Assembly: GCA_031841125.1 (NCBI GenBank)
Contig: JAJSSI010000024.1
Coordinates: 62,001-126,000 of the forward strand
DNA: 64,000 nt
DNA from: Acanthococcus lagerstroemiae
Taxonomy: Eukaryota > Arthropoda > Insecta > Hemiptera > Eriococcidae
Direction of reading: 5' to 3'
Each line of letters begins with the position of its first letter. The stretch's first letter is position 1. This document shows, piece after piece, positions 1 to 11,438 of this stretch. Position numbers and translations under genes: made by a program. Under the pieces are notes generated by a model, which worked only from the letters and a program-made list of their open reading frames with translations, was not told where the DNA came from and searched no databases.

Positions 1-2209
1 TTGACATTTCCATGGAAATTTCTTTTAACAACACAGCTGCAAACTGCACGTGTCTCCTGCAGTGACATATATTGTAACATTTCTGGTTTTCTTCTGAATT
101 TGTAGAAAGATCTATAGTCATTATTACGTGGAATGTAAGGAGCAAACTGTGGATTTACGTAGGTATTTTCTTGTGACTAATGCATTGGAAAAAAAGGTTC
201 TCAAACAGCTTTGAACTTTGTAGTTTACTTGCTTTGGGCACTCACACACATCTACCTTGGTCTTTTTCGTTATCAGTGGGATCACGATTGGTCTCCTCTA
301 CACTCTTTATCCCTTGAAATTGGAGGGCGATAATACTGAACTCACTTAAATCAACTTACTTTAGCCAACTCACTTAAGCCCACGGTCAAGGGTAATAAAA
401 ATCCAAAAAAATCATAGCCTCCCCCCCCCAAAAAAAAAAATTAATAAATAAATAAAACTACAAAAAGTAGATTTTTCACTGTAATACTTCCTTTGTAAGA
501 AGAAAAAAAAAGAAGAAAAAAAAAAGCATGACATCACAAACGATAATAGCGATACTCGTATAGTTTTATATTTTTCACTTAGGGGGGACAATTTCGAAAC
601 TGGAGGGCTTATCCCCCTAGCCCCCTATATTTCCGCCTCCGTTTCATGCCGAAAATAGAAATTGAACAAAATACTGAAAATCCAAGAAGGTGATGCGTTG
701 TTTTCAATTATAGAAAAATTTTCCCTTCATTCTCGACAAAAAATTTGACTTCGGTTTCCGAGCGTCGATCCTACCCACAAGTATGCTATGAAATGTCAAT
801 TCCTCTATGTACATATAATTTTCAAGTTTCAAGAAATTTAGTGAGTCGTGCCCAATTCAAACAAAAATTGCAGTCCTGTTCATTATGACAGAGTTTTCCA
901 ATTCTAAGTCCTTTGTTCTCTCTCTCTCAAGGTATAATTTGCTAACTTTTAAATTTTTAAATACCATGATTGAAAATGAATGACTTTAAATGACTTTATG
1001 ACTTAATGTCTTAAAAGACAGTTAGAACCCTGTTCATATATGAATGGGGAATTCAGGCGTCAGAATAATGATGTATGAAAGGATTTCATCGCTAAAATTA
1101 TTAATGAGATAATACGACTCGAGCATACACTCTATCATATGTATCAATTAAAGATTGCATCGTCGATGTTAAATTCATAATGGTAGACGTACAATGACAA
1201 GGAATTCCATTCCATTCCTAATTCCCATTCAAGCTGCTGCTAGTCATCGCGCGGGGTTACAGACAATAAGGTTTTGCCCCACTCAAGAAAAACAGAATTT
1301 TCTGTGTTGTACAGCACCAGATTTACCTACAGGCACTACAACAAGCACCAGCTCGGAGCGGCCAATTTTGAGAGGCAGCCGAATTTTGAGCATTTTTGTT
1401 TTCAGCACATTTTGGCGGGCCACCACCCGATGAACATTTCACTGCTAAAGTATGAAAAATTTGTCAGTGGTTCGGATAATTTTTAGTCATATTTTAACCT
1501 GATTAGCAGTATTCCTCCATTTGAAAAGTACAGCGAGTTATCCCCATGGACACTTTGCACTGCTAATGTACTGCTTATTTCTGAATAACCTCGCTCGGCG
1601 TTTATCCGAAATAAAGATATATTTGTCAGTATCATGGATTAATTTAGCAGCATTAATGATAAGATTAGTAGTATTTTTCATAAACTTAGTGTTCCTCCTG
1701 CTAAACATTCTGCATTTTATCCTTATTTTGGATAACTTTAGCAGTACACTGAACAATATTAGTAACATTGGGGATAAAATTGGCAGCGGTTTTATCTGCT
1801 ACACTGCTATCATTCAAAAACTTTTCCAGCTCCTTGAATCATACTTGAAAATAATTGGATCTCCATGAAATATTCAAAAAAATTTATTTAGTGTCTGAAA
1901 TAATTTTACAATTTTTATGCTAAAAAGGAATGTAACAAAATATTAAAAAACTGAATTATTATCTATAACTACATAACAGATAAAATGATTGAAGCGAAAA
2001 GTGAAAACATATGAGTTAAACCCATTCCAATAATCCCCGAAATGTTGTGAGCCTGGGGCCCACAAAAATAAATCCAATATTTTGCAATAAATATCAAGGT
2101 AACCCACGCAGTACTTCAGAATTGGTGGCGGGGCAGAGGCTTAGCAGTGGCCATTGGTGTCATGTATGGAATCATAATTTTCTGCCCTTGTGATGTTATA
2201 GCAGCCAAC
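1..2209. other. Non-coding AT-rich stretch
   Basis: No coding region with splice sites or a recognisable domain is visible. The stretch holds a C-run followed by an A-run near 421-440, A/G-rich low-complexity sequence near 500-525, and a C-rich patch at 580-640 of the type often left by decayed MITEs. Short open frames at 1194-1486 and 1521-1868 have no motif and no coding character, so they are not called. Confidence 0.5.
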
Positions 2210-2885
2210 CAGCTTACCCCAGGGAAGGGGTTCATGGTAAGGGGAGAAAGTTCCTGGAAGGAGGAGTATGGTCAGGGTGGAGGGTGAGGAAAGAGGAGAA
2301 GGCCATGGTGGGTTAAAGGGTTGTGGTGAGTGAGAGATATCTTGGGGGGGGGACATTCATGTATGGAATGGTGTGGTTGGAGAAGGGAATTGTGGTGGGA
2401 GAAGGCCGCAGAGGGAGGGAGTAGTAATGGGTGAGGGAGTCCTGATGGTGGAGGGCGGTCATAGTGGGGTAGGAGGGCCGTGGTAAGGAAGATCTAGTGG
2501 AGGAAGAGGGCCATGGTGGGCGAGGAGGATTGCAGAAGGGAGAGATTCCGGGACTCGAAAGATGGCTGTACAGAAGAAAGAGGTCGTGGTGCAAGAGGCG
2601 CCCTATGATTGAGGAGAGGTGCCCTATTGCGGAAGGGAGCAGGCTTATACTAGCAGAGGGCACCATGGTGGGAAGAGGATCGTGATTTCTGAAGCGTCAT
2701 GGTGGTGTAGGGTGATTGTGACATGAATGTTGGATGAAGAGGGTCATGGTGAGTATAGAAATAGTGATAGAAGGGGCTTTGGTGGGGTGAGCTGATAGCG
2801 GGAATGTGAGGGAAGGGTAGTTGCCGTGATGTTAGAGAATCGTATTGGAGACGGAATTGTAGGAAGGAGGGGCTGATGATGACTC
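2210..2885 (+). repeat. Purine-rich degenerate minisatellite
   Basis: The plus strand is almost entirely G and A for nearly 700 bases. The word CATGGTGG or a close variant (CATGGTAAGG, CATGGTGGGC) recurs at irregular spacing, for example near 2234, 2303, 2510, 2664, 2698 and 2746. This looks like an old tandem repeat that has drifted. The open frames seen on the minus strand here are a by-product of the pyrimidine bias. Confidence 0.6.
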
Positions 2886-3085
2886 CTCTCCTACGCATCC
2901 GCGTGTACGGAAGGTCAATAAGTATCTAACTGCCCCCCTCCCCTAGAATTTCTTTTGCCCTCCCGACAAGACTACTCTGGCTACACCCTTGGCATTAGGG
3001 TATGTATAACTGATCACCTAAATTTTGGTAGGAAACTCACAAGACCTTAAACGAAATTATAATACACATAATCATCTACCTAATA

Positions 3086-3114
3086 CGGTAGGGGTTTTAT
3101 AAGGCCCCCTACCG
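3086..3114. repeat. Small perfect hairpin
   Basis: CGGTAGGGG at 3086-3094 is the exact reverse complement of CCCCTACCG at 3106-3114, giving a 9-bp GC-rich stem and an 11-base loop. It lies just downstream of the minus-strand exon at 3172-3366. A role in RNA 3'-end structure is possible but is only a guess. Confidence 0.4.
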
Positions 3115-3171
3115 CATTTATCACATTACCATATTGTTTACACAATAAATCTTCAGTTTTGTTCGACTCAC

Positions 3172-5109
3172 TTCCAACAACTCTTTGTCTTCATTTTCGG
3201 CTAAATGGGAAGACATATTATACTCAATAGTGTCGCTTACATTTGCAACTGGATTTACTGGAACAACACAATGCTGTTGTTGACTTGTAGATACTGGAAC
3301 AACACAATGCTGTTGCTGACTTGTAGATACTGGAACAACACAATGCTGTTGTTGACTTGTAGAAGCCTGCAAAATTATGATGAATAATTTCATATATTCA
3401 TAGTATTCAACAAAAGTTAGGTTCCCTGCAGAATAATTACGATCAATTCATCTCAGTAAATGCATCACACATACGTAATCTTCATCTAAAGTCAAAATCT
3501 GTTCTGAAATTGTGATCAAAGCTGCAGTAATGCAGTCCAAATGAATCAGAGTGAAGTTGAAGTCATGGTCAAATTCAGAGTGGAAATACTTGAATCAGAT
3601 TTTTAATGGAAACAGTCAAGATCAATGTTCCAGTCAAAGACAGCCAAGGTGATCATTAACTAAATAAAAGTCAATAATCAAAATGTTGAGTTAAAATAGG
3701 TGTTGTAGTTTACTGTGGAAATTAGACTGAATGTCAGAGTTGAAAGTAAGTGTAACAGCATTAACAAAAGTCTAATTCAGGCATGAAACTAAAGTTAAAA
3801 TTGAAGAGTTAGCAAAACAATTACAGCCGATGTGGAAATGGAGGTAGGACAAAGTGGAAATGAAATGGAAGTCTGCAAAGTCAAAGTTTAACTAGAATAG
3901 GGTACCTAGACGAAACAGATACCCACTTAAGGACTTGTAAAGTATGATGGAACGTGTGCTAATAGTCAGGTACAGTCTGCCCACGGAAAGATGATGGTCT
4001 TGTTTTCGTTCCAGGCTAGTAGTGGTCCTTAAAAAGGTGCAAAACTGGTCAGGTAAAACCAGGTGGCCCCCATTTAGCATTCAGAAATGCATTCGTTTCA
4101 AAACTTGTTCACGCCTACATAGGGCCGCCGAAAAGGGAGGAGGGCCGCCGAAAAGGGAGGAGGGCCGCCGAGAAGGGGGGACGGTACTTCTTCCCCCCCC
4201 CGGGCTCAGGTTTTTTGAGGGGGCCCGCAGAGTCACAGAAATTATAATTATCAAATAGACAATATGTCTTTTTACAAGCAAATAATTTCAGTGTAGGCCG
4301 GTAGATTCCCCCGCACCCAGTTTGGCTCTTGGCGGCCCTGCGCCTACATCGCATTCCATTTGTGTGTATTGCATATTTTTATATCTGTTCTAATTCCATT
4401 CCCATTATGTTTACACTTGAATATGACTGCACACTTCGTTACATTTTGACCTGCACTGCGCACCACTGTAAAGGTGATAGTGAAAGTAAGGTAAACAACT
4501 TACTGCTCTCCATTATCTTTGTGTAAACAGACTCTATGGAACCTTACAGCACCCATAGTGGGTATACAGAAAGACAATATACCTACCTATGACTATCACA
4601 GCCTGCTTTACATAAAGTAATGAAGAAAGTTAGTTTTTGGTACCGGGAAGAAATTTTCTGGAGGAACGGTAGTGCCGCAGAAGAGGCCGAAAATTGATGC
4701 ATTAAGTAAGGCCGAAGTATAGGCTCTCCAAACACTGGATCTGATGCCACAGAATTCACACTTCAAGATATAAGTTAGTATATCAAGGATAAAAGGGGAT
4801 GTCTTTCGACGCAGCACCATCACTGTCGAAAGTAGCATGCTTTAACAGTACTCAAAGGAAACTGGCCTTATCACTCAGATTTTAATCCGGCAATAAATGT
4901 TACTATAAATTAATACTAAATTTACCTACACAATTGAGTTCATCCTGAACTGAAAATTTACCTACATATAGTAGGAAAAGCTTACTTACCACAGGTTCGT
5001 CGGGTTCGTTCTTCATTTGCTGATCGTAAAAACTACAAGAGACATCACCATGCCCCAGAAGCCAGTATTTTCGTGATTTTTTGGGTTTATCCGCCATTAT
5101 CCTACTCAT
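3172..5109 (-). CDS. Two-exon gene, unknown protein with 12-residue tandem repeats (partial)
   Basis: Exon 1 is 5109-4990: an ATG and 40 codons (starts MSRIMADKPKKSRKYW), ending in phase 0 at the strong donor GTAAGTAAG. Exon 2 is 3366-3172: it follows the acceptor TTTTGCAG, is in phase with exon 1, and ends at the donor GTGAGT. Joined, the frame stays open for 105 codons. Exon 2 begins with three copies of a 12-residue block STSQQQHCVVPV encoded by a 36-bp tandem repeat, then an acidic tail. I do not recognise the family, and no catalytic motif or membrane segment is visible. Further exons should lie below 3166 but I could not find them. If exon 2 is read through the donor, it stops about 15 codons later. 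The 1.6-kb intron contains a hAT-type MITE. Matching phase and three good splice sites make this a real gene or a recent gene copy; its function is open. Confidence 0.6.
3256..3363. repeat. 36-bp tandem repeat, three copies
   Basis: Copies at 3256-3291, 3292-3327 and 3328-3363 differ by a single base (middle copy). The period of 36 keeps the minus-strand reading frame, so the array adds 12 residues per copy to the exon at 3172-3366. Such an array is expected to vary in copy number between individuals. Confidence 0.9.
4120..4340. mobile_element. hAT-type MITE with perfect 8-bp target duplication
   Basis: The 221-bp element begins TAGGGCCGCC and ends GGCGGCCCTG, so its ends are inverted repeats with one mismatch. 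It is flanked by CGCCTACA at 4112-4119 and 4341-4348, a perfect 8-bp duplication as made by hAT transposases. The left half contains three tandem 20-bp units (4121-4180). It has no coding capacity and sits in the intron of the minus-strand gene. Confidence 0.85.
4121..4180. repeat. 20-bp tandem repeat, three copies
   Basis: The unit AGGGCCGCCGAAAAGGGAGG is repeated at 4121, 4141 and 4161; the third copy carries small changes. The unit begins with the terminal sequence of the surrounding MITE, so the array is a local amplification of the element's end. Confidence 0.85.
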
Positions 5110-7146
5110 TTACCTGTTCTAACCAGAATAACACGGCACTTTACTCGCTAAATAATTATACTCGGCAAATCATAGGAGAAATGCATCAGTATGCAGTTAA
5201 TGGAATGTTACCAAAAGTAACGCGGATGTATAACTAACAAATACAAACCTGCAATAAAGTAATTAAATATATTAACTGAAACCAAAATCACCGCAAAAAT
5301 AAACTGTCTTTTTTGCGAATAACCGTTACTAAGATGTAACGTTTACTATCAATTCAAAAATTCAACGCACACAACAGACAAATCAGGATGCGTGCGCTGA
5401 TCTTCCAGGTTATGCGTTTCTTATCCTCCACAAAGTACAAATTATGAGGAACGCCTAGTTATCTTGAAATAGGATAAATCCAGAATAAATCACAGCTAAG
5501 TGTTATTCGTATTTTATAATATTAACCACTAATTTCCATTAGTGTTTTCAGGGCTAGGATTATCATAATTACTGCTAACTATTCTAACACACACAATGTA
5601 AATACAAAAGGTTTGTTTTTGTATTAGTAATGTTCGTAATTTAGTACTCGTGCTGCTAAATTACGAACATGAAAATGTTCATCGGGCAGCAAGACACGGT
5701 GCTGTAAATAAAAAGCTACTGAACAGATACAAATCTCCAGCTAGGTGCCAGGGGGCCCAAGTGCTTGTAAGCGACTTTAATCTTAATCCGGCTTCATGAT
5801 TTCCACAATAATGCTATTGAAGAAATTAATAGAATCCCAATCCGATCTCTACTTAGTCTACCTAATGAAAATAATCGAACAGGAATAGGTATAGGAAATG
5901 ATAGCTAATTGACAATTAGTGATGACGGGAACACATGTGGCATCAGTTACTGTGTACATTCTTGAACAAAATTTGCGAGTACAGGGTGTCCCAAAAAAAT
6001 GAGCATAGCCAAGAGGGAGGGGGCGAAGAGGTAAACCTGAAATTGAACGTAAAAATATGCAAGAATGAGCAATTTTTCGCCTTTAAAACACGTGTTTTTT
6101 TTTTAATTTTGCTTGAGCAGTAATTTTACCTTCATTTTTTATAAAATAGTCCCCTAATACATATTATATTGGCAATTTTCAAAAAATACCACAATTTTCG
6201 ACTTTTTTCCCCTTGAAAGTCTTACTCCCCCCTCCCCTTGAGAAAATCCTGACTACAACACTGCCAAAAAGTCAGGTTCCAATTTTGCTCGGTACACTAC
6301 ACATACTGCCTGATTCTCGCCCGTCTTCATGCGTCTCGAGACCAGACTCTCAATGTGACCACGGCAGACACACGGAACATTTTTGTGTACCTTCTTGCCG
6401 TTCTGCAAACTGCGGTTCGCGGGTTTAGTTGCTGAAATCGAAATGATCAGATAGTGGGACCAGACTTCTAGGACACCCCTCTCACTCTGAAACAGTCTAC
6501 TGTTTCCAAGATGTACCCAATTGATATACTTTGATCGACGTATCATCTTATAATTCGCTTACAAATTATATCCTCCTTCGATGTAGAGAAGCATTTCGAG
6601 TTCAAGGAATAACTGAATACAGCTTCAAGCTTTGACTGGGAAATTCCTGGTTCTACAATGTAAAATCTGCCCCCTCCCCAATTAGGGCGCTAGAAATGCA
6701 CAGACGCAAAATTAGGTACATACATTTTAATGAAAAAACATAGGGTCTGAGGGGTCAAGCAAAAACTGTTTAAACGGCCGGTGGACCGACTAGGGGCAAT
6801 TTTCCCCCTATCCTCCCTCATTGATCCACTCCTAGAATAATTAGTAACTGAATATTCCATTAAATGACGAAAATGTGACATAACTTACCGATAAATAACA
6901 GTGCATGCAAAATCCGCTTCACGAATATTAAACCACTGAACCACTCAGCGACGCATGAAATTTTAACTGAAACCACTTATTCCGCACTTCCAGACTCCGG
7001 AGTCGAGATAACACACTCGTACCTATTACCGAACAGGATCGTGGGAATATTCGCAAACGTGTAAAGGCGCCGACGCGACGACAACCTTCAAAGCTCAATT
7101 CTTTTGCACATCACTATGCGGCTGACGAATATTCGATGATCAGCCT
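5110..7146. other. Intergenic stretch upstream of the two-exon gene
   Basis: This should contain the promoter of the minus-strand gene starting at 5109, but no core promoter element is clear. A perfect 15-bp hairpin lies at 5630-5670. The words CAGGGTGTCCC (about 5979) and GGACACCCCT (about 6470) are inverted and could mark the ends of a roughly 490-bp transposon remnant; a 97-codon open frame on the minus strand (6253-6546) lies across its right half, but its product is not recognised. Confidence 0.4.
5630..5670. repeat. Perfect inverted repeat, 15-bp stem
   Basis: ATGTTCGTAATTTAG at 5630-5644 pairs exactly with CTAAATTACGAACAT at 5656-5670 across an 11-base loop. No polyT run or gene boundary adjoins it. 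Confidence 0.7.
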
Positions 7147-7270
7147 AACTTCGGACACTGTTCGATAGTAATTCGACAGCAATCAAATTTACTCGTTCCA
7201 CTCAGTCGAACTTCCGACACTGTTCGACAATAATTCGACAGCAATCAAATTTGTTCGTCCCGCCCCTTTA
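7147..7270 (+). repeat. 62-bp tandem duplication, candidate LINE 5' UTR
   Basis: Two copies starting at 7147 and 7209 share AACTTC-GACACTGTTCGA and the following AATTCGACAGCAATCAAATTT. They lie just before the Gag ORF. Tandem repeats in the 5' UTR are common in this class of LINE and often carry promoter activity; that role is inferred here. Confidence 0.6.
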
Positions 7271-7319
7271 TTTTCAGCCAATTAGAATGCTTTAGTCGAA
7301 GATTTCGATAGTTCGACAC

Positions 7320-8190
7320 ATGTCGAACTGTCGAACGACACTAATTTTGTCAGATCGGGCATCTATAGACAACATGTCGCCCAGTCCTTCCAACGCTCTA
7401 CCCCGTGACAGAAGCACAACACCTAAACCGCCTCCGATCACAGTGTTAAAAGGCACAAAATTCAGTGACCTGCTTTCGCTGCTGAATGGACTACCGAACG
7501 AGAAAGACAATATCGCTACTAAAACACTGACCAGCGGTGACATCAAAATCATTACAGCCAGTGATGTCACGTACCGGGCGGTAATTGACACCCTTAAAAA
7601 AGCCAAAGTAACCTATTACCACCATCAGCTAAAAGCCAATCGGCCATTCCAGGTCGTCATTCGCGGCCTCAATCTAGAAACGGATACTGACAAAATCAAG
7701 GAAGGGCTGCAAAACGCTGGATACATGCCTCAAGCTGTCACCAACATTGTCACTAAAAGAAAAAACTGAACAAGGCACGGTACATACATCTCTACCTCTA
7801 TTCTATGTTGACATCAAGCCCGCTCCTAACAATACTGAAATAATGGAACTCAAGGTTTTAGCTCATCAAGCCATCTCTGTTGAGACACCCCGTAAATCCG
7901 CAACTGTTCCTCAGTGTATGCGTTGCCTCAAACTAGGTCACACCAAAAACTACGGCAGCTCAAAAACCTGGGCAAATAGCGCCAACTACATCGGCTACCT
8001 CTAACTCTATGCAAGCCAAGCCAACAAAGCGCAGTTCCCCACTCCAGCGCCTCCTGCTGGGATTACCAAACAAGCGGTGTCGGACAAAAAATCAACTGAT
8101 AAACTTGACCTCATACTCAGCTCAATTGTTGATATACAAATGCGGCTTGAGAAACTCGAAATGACAGTCGCCTCAACAGTAAATAAATAA
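7320..8190 (+). pseudogene. ORF1 (Gag-like) of jockey-like LINE, frameshifted
   Basis: The first frame runs 7320-7766, the second 7747-8004, and the end of the protein (…LEKLEMTVASTVNK, stop at 8188-8190) is in a third segment, so at least two frameshifts are needed to join them. The likely start is the ATG at 7374 (MSPSPSN). The middle part, around PFQVVIRGLN, resembles the domain that precedes the zinc knuckles in insect LINE Gag proteins. One CCHC knuckle begins CMRCLKLGH but its last cysteine is replaced by glycine. The C-terminus is heptad-like and could form a coiled coil. Such proteins bind the element RNA. This copy cannot make a full protein. Confidence 0.65.
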
Positions 8191-9173
8191 TGGCGCGAAT
8201 CATGCGAATAGTCACATGGAACGCAAAAGGGCTACTAAAACGCAAACTCGAGTTCAAAAATTTTCTAAATGCCAATGATTGATGTGGCGCTCATCTCTGA
8301 GATGCACCTCACCCCTAGCACTTCTCTGAAAATTAGGAATTACTCCATCTATAGGAGTGATCACCCCAGCGGCAACAGCAGGGGAGGTGCTGCTGTGGTT
8401 GTAAAGAATCAATTCCAACAATACGAAGCACCAGGTTGGAAAATCGACGACTTTCAAATTGCTCCTGCCAATGTAGCATTTGATGGCTACGAAATTACGT
8501 TTGGAGTCAGTTACTCACCGCCACGATCTAATCCGCAAATTGAACTCTACCGCCGAATGCTCGGATCCTTTGGCAGTCGATGCATTCTTGGGGGAGACTT
8601 CAATGCCAAACACACCAGCTGGGGCTCAAGACTATCCACTGCCAAGGGTCGACTACTCGCCGAGGCCATCAGAGATGCAGGGGCTCGTTGCATCTCCAGT
8701 GGTGCACCTACGTACTGGCCTTCTGATCCCGACAAGCTACCCGATCTGCTGGACGTGTTCATCATAAAAGGCATTTCTCTTGCTAAAACAACTGCTGAAA
8801 ACATCACTAATCTCTCCTCAGATCACATACCAGTGTTGCTTACTATCAGTTCCTATCTGATAAGTAAACCAACTCGTGAATTTCTCCAGAATAGAAAGAC
8901 TAACTGGGACCAGTATCGTGAAATCATCCTCTCTATGATGCGGATGCCAGCTGGCATCACCAGGAAATCTGAAATTGATAACGCAGTTACTTATTTCACA
9001 AACATCGTCAGGACGGCTGCGCTAGACGCCACTCCAAAAACAACAAATTTCAATCCGCTAACGTTCTTCCCTAGAGAGATCCGACACTTGGTCCGTGAGA
9101 AACGCCGAGCCAGATGTAAATGGCACCGCACCAGAAGTAGGTCAGATAAAACGCTACTTAATTCACTTACTGT
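8190..9173 (+). pseudogene. Endonuclease domain of jockey-like LINE ORF2, frameshifted
   Basis: The start codon at 8190 opens MARIMRIVTWNAKGLL; a one-base loss near 8279 moves the frame to the long segment 8269-9170. Family motifs of the APE-type endonuclease are visible in order: TWNAKG, ISEMHLT with the catalytic glutamate, LGGDFNAKH with the Asp-Asn pair, and SSDHIPVLL with the Asp-His pair. The enzyme nicks the target DNA to prime reverse transcription. The domain is followed by a basic linker that ends at NSLT, where foreign DNA begins. Confidence 0.75.
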
Positions 9174-9775
9174 CGTGAGGTGGTTTGATTGTGTCGTGAG
9201 TAGTGGACGCTGGCCAAGACGGGCCGCGGCGTGAGCGATGAGGGCCGATAGAACGAGCCCGTATGTTGATTATCCTCGGTGCGAGTTGTGAATGTAGCCG
9301 AGTCAGATTTGGTTCAATATGTTTTATTGATGTTTTTAAACAGCTTTGATTCTTACGTTAAGTTAACAATTACGGATTATAGCAATAGGCTAAGAGAGCG
9401 CACAACACGACATACTGTTAAAAAAGTTACGTTAATTTTCGGAGTTCCCAGATCTGATATGCGAGACAAGAGTAAAAGTCTCCACCTAACGTTCGATGAG
9501 AGCAAGACCACAAGACCATCGATTCGGCCCTTGCGGCGAGTTTATAAAGGCAAAAGTGTTCTCCCAGATGGAATGAATTTTGAACACGTCAGAGCCGCAC
9601 ACGGAGGTTTGCAGATCCCGATGATGGGTCGCTTCGGGTAGGCGAGGAGTGATTGTGTCGAGAGACGGACTCGACACGTGCCGGATAATTTGGCGATTGG
9701 TTATCGATTGATTTTTCGGTATGCGAGTGTGAATCTGATTGGATGCTATGATTGTCGGAGGGAGACAGTGTAGGT
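9174..9775. other. Foreign block inside LINE ORF2, possible solo LTR
   Basis: Between the ORF2 linker and the restart of RT-side coding at 9780 lie about 600 bases that do not belong to a LINE. The block begins TGTCGTGAGG and contains AGACA near its right end, as a solo LTR might. No clean target duplication was found. About 50 residues normally present in the linker are missing, so the event was not a simple insertion. The open frame at 9279-9641 shows no recognisable motif. Confidence 0.4.
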
Positions 9776-9779
9776 ACTA

Positions 9780-11298
9780 ATGGCAGACGCTCTCGCCCAT
9801 CACCTACAAGGCCAGTTTCAACCAAATGAGATCGTCTCCTTGCTACAACCCAACCCGGTCCCTAAATACCTCGCTGACTGCATTGAGTTGTTTACTCCGC
9901 TAACGGTTGCAAAAGAAATCGATAAGCTGAGCTGTAGAAAGTCACCTGGTCACGATGGGGTGACTGGCAAAATGCTCCGTGAACTTCCACAGAAGGGAAT
10001 TGTCTACCTCACGCTGATCTTCAATACTACCATTAAGTATAGACACTTCCCTGAGCCATGGAAAATGGCCAAGGTAATAGCAATTCATAAACCTGGCAAA
10101 CCAGCTGAGGAGGCGTCCTCATATCGTCCAATCTCCCTGTTACCTGTCGCAAGCAAACTTTTCGAGCGGTTGTTAATGTTACGTCTACAACCTATAATTG
10201 ACGAAAACGAGCTCATCCCCGAATTCCAGTTTGGCTTTAGAAGAAAACATGCTACCACCGAGCAGGCGCATAACATGACCAAACTTGCAAGCAAAGCGCT
10301 TGAAGAAAAATCCTTTTGCTGCAGTGTTTTTCTCGACGTTGCTCAGGCCTTCGATAGGGTATGGCACGCGCGGGATTACTCCACAAGCTGCAGTTACTTC
10401 TTCCACTTCATTACGTACAAGTATTCGAAGCGTACCTCTCAAATCGCAAGTTTTTCGTATGCTTCAACGATACCAAATCTACCATCTGCGAAATCCGTGC
10501 CGGGGTCCCGCAAGGGAGTGTAGTCGGTCCCGTATTATATAATCTGTACACTGCCGACATTCCCACCTTGTCGCACGTTGAAAACTCAGTGTTTGCCGAT
10601 GACACAGCAATACTCACCAATAACAAAGACCTGCATACAGCCACCAACCGTCTCCAAACTCATTTACACAAATTTTCCAGATGGACCACTCGCTGGAAGA
10701 TAGCGATCAACACAAAGAACTCGGCTCACATTAATTTCACACTCCATAAGGAGCAACCGATTCTGGTGGTGCTGAATGGAAACGTTATTCCCTTCCAATC
10801 CACGGTAAAATACCTCGGAATCCACTTCGACCAAAGGCTAACTTGGAGAGACCATATCCTTGCAAAATCCAAAGCCACGTGGCTTAAATACCAAGCTCAC
10901 TATTGGCTGATGGGAAAATACTCTCCACTGTCGCTAGAAAACAAGCGCCTGCTGTACACACCAGTTATTCGCCCTGTCTGGACATACGCAGCACCCGTAT
11001 GGTCCACAGCTAGCCAATCCAATATCAATATCCTGGAGAGACGACAAAACACCATTTTATACGCAACATGACCAACGCCCACCGTTACACCAAGAATATT
11101 GACCTGCTGAGTGATCTGGATATCCCTACAGCTCGTAACATTATCAAGCAACTGTGCGAAAACTACGAACTGCGCGACTCCATAAGCATCCTAATAACAG
11201 AGCTATTGAGTTATTGGACAGCTCCTCTGAAATCCATCGCCTCAAGAGACCTCGACTCTTGTTCTAGATATGCACCATGTTATAATAATTATACTTGA
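9780..11298 (+). pseudogene. Reverse transcriptase and C-terminus of jockey-like LINE ORF2, frameshifted
   Basis: Three frame segments follow each other: 9780-10360, 10361-11071 and 11068-11298. RT motifs appear in order: KSPGHDGV, SYRPISLLPV, FLDVAQAFDRVWH, AGVPQGSVVGPVLYNLY and the catalytic FADD (VFADDTAIL), then KYLGIHFD. The frame break near 10360 falls between FDRVWH and the next block. The C-terminal segment (from TNAHRYTKN) matches the usual end of jockey-type ORF2 and lacks an RNase H domain. The stop is at about 11298, some 130 bases before the poly(A). It would copy the element RNA at the nicked target, but this copy is dead. Confidence 0.8.
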
Positions 11299-11438
11299 GT
11301 TGCGCACTTTCCATATACCGTGTATTTGTACTTAGATTAAGGTTACACAACCTTTCATGATTATTTACACTTGGAATACCTACTTCTAAATATCACATAA
11401 GATAGGTAGTCGAAGTAATAAAGTTATGAAAAAAAAAA

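Larger units (their letters stand above)
7147..11438 (+). mobile_element. Jockey-like non-LTR retrotransposon (broken)
   Basis: The order is 62-bp tandem repeats, a Gag-like ORF1, ORF2 with APE-type endonuclease then reverse transcriptase, AATAAA at 11417-11422 and a poly(A) run at 11429-11438. ORF1 and ORF2 overlap by one base in the sequence TAATG (ORF1 stop 8188-8190, ORF2 start 8190-8192), a known LINE arrangement for reinitiation. The copy has at least four frameshifts and a foreign block at about 9174-9775. I found no clear target duplication, so the 5' limit is approximate. The jockey group is inferred from the ORF1 layout, the RT motifs and the short C-terminal region lacking RNase H. 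Confidence 0.75.

Noticed and set aside
2313..2898. Overlapping minus-strand open frames rich in proline and serine
   Set aside because: They arise from the pyrimidine-only strand of the purine-rich minisatellite; there is no splice or start context.
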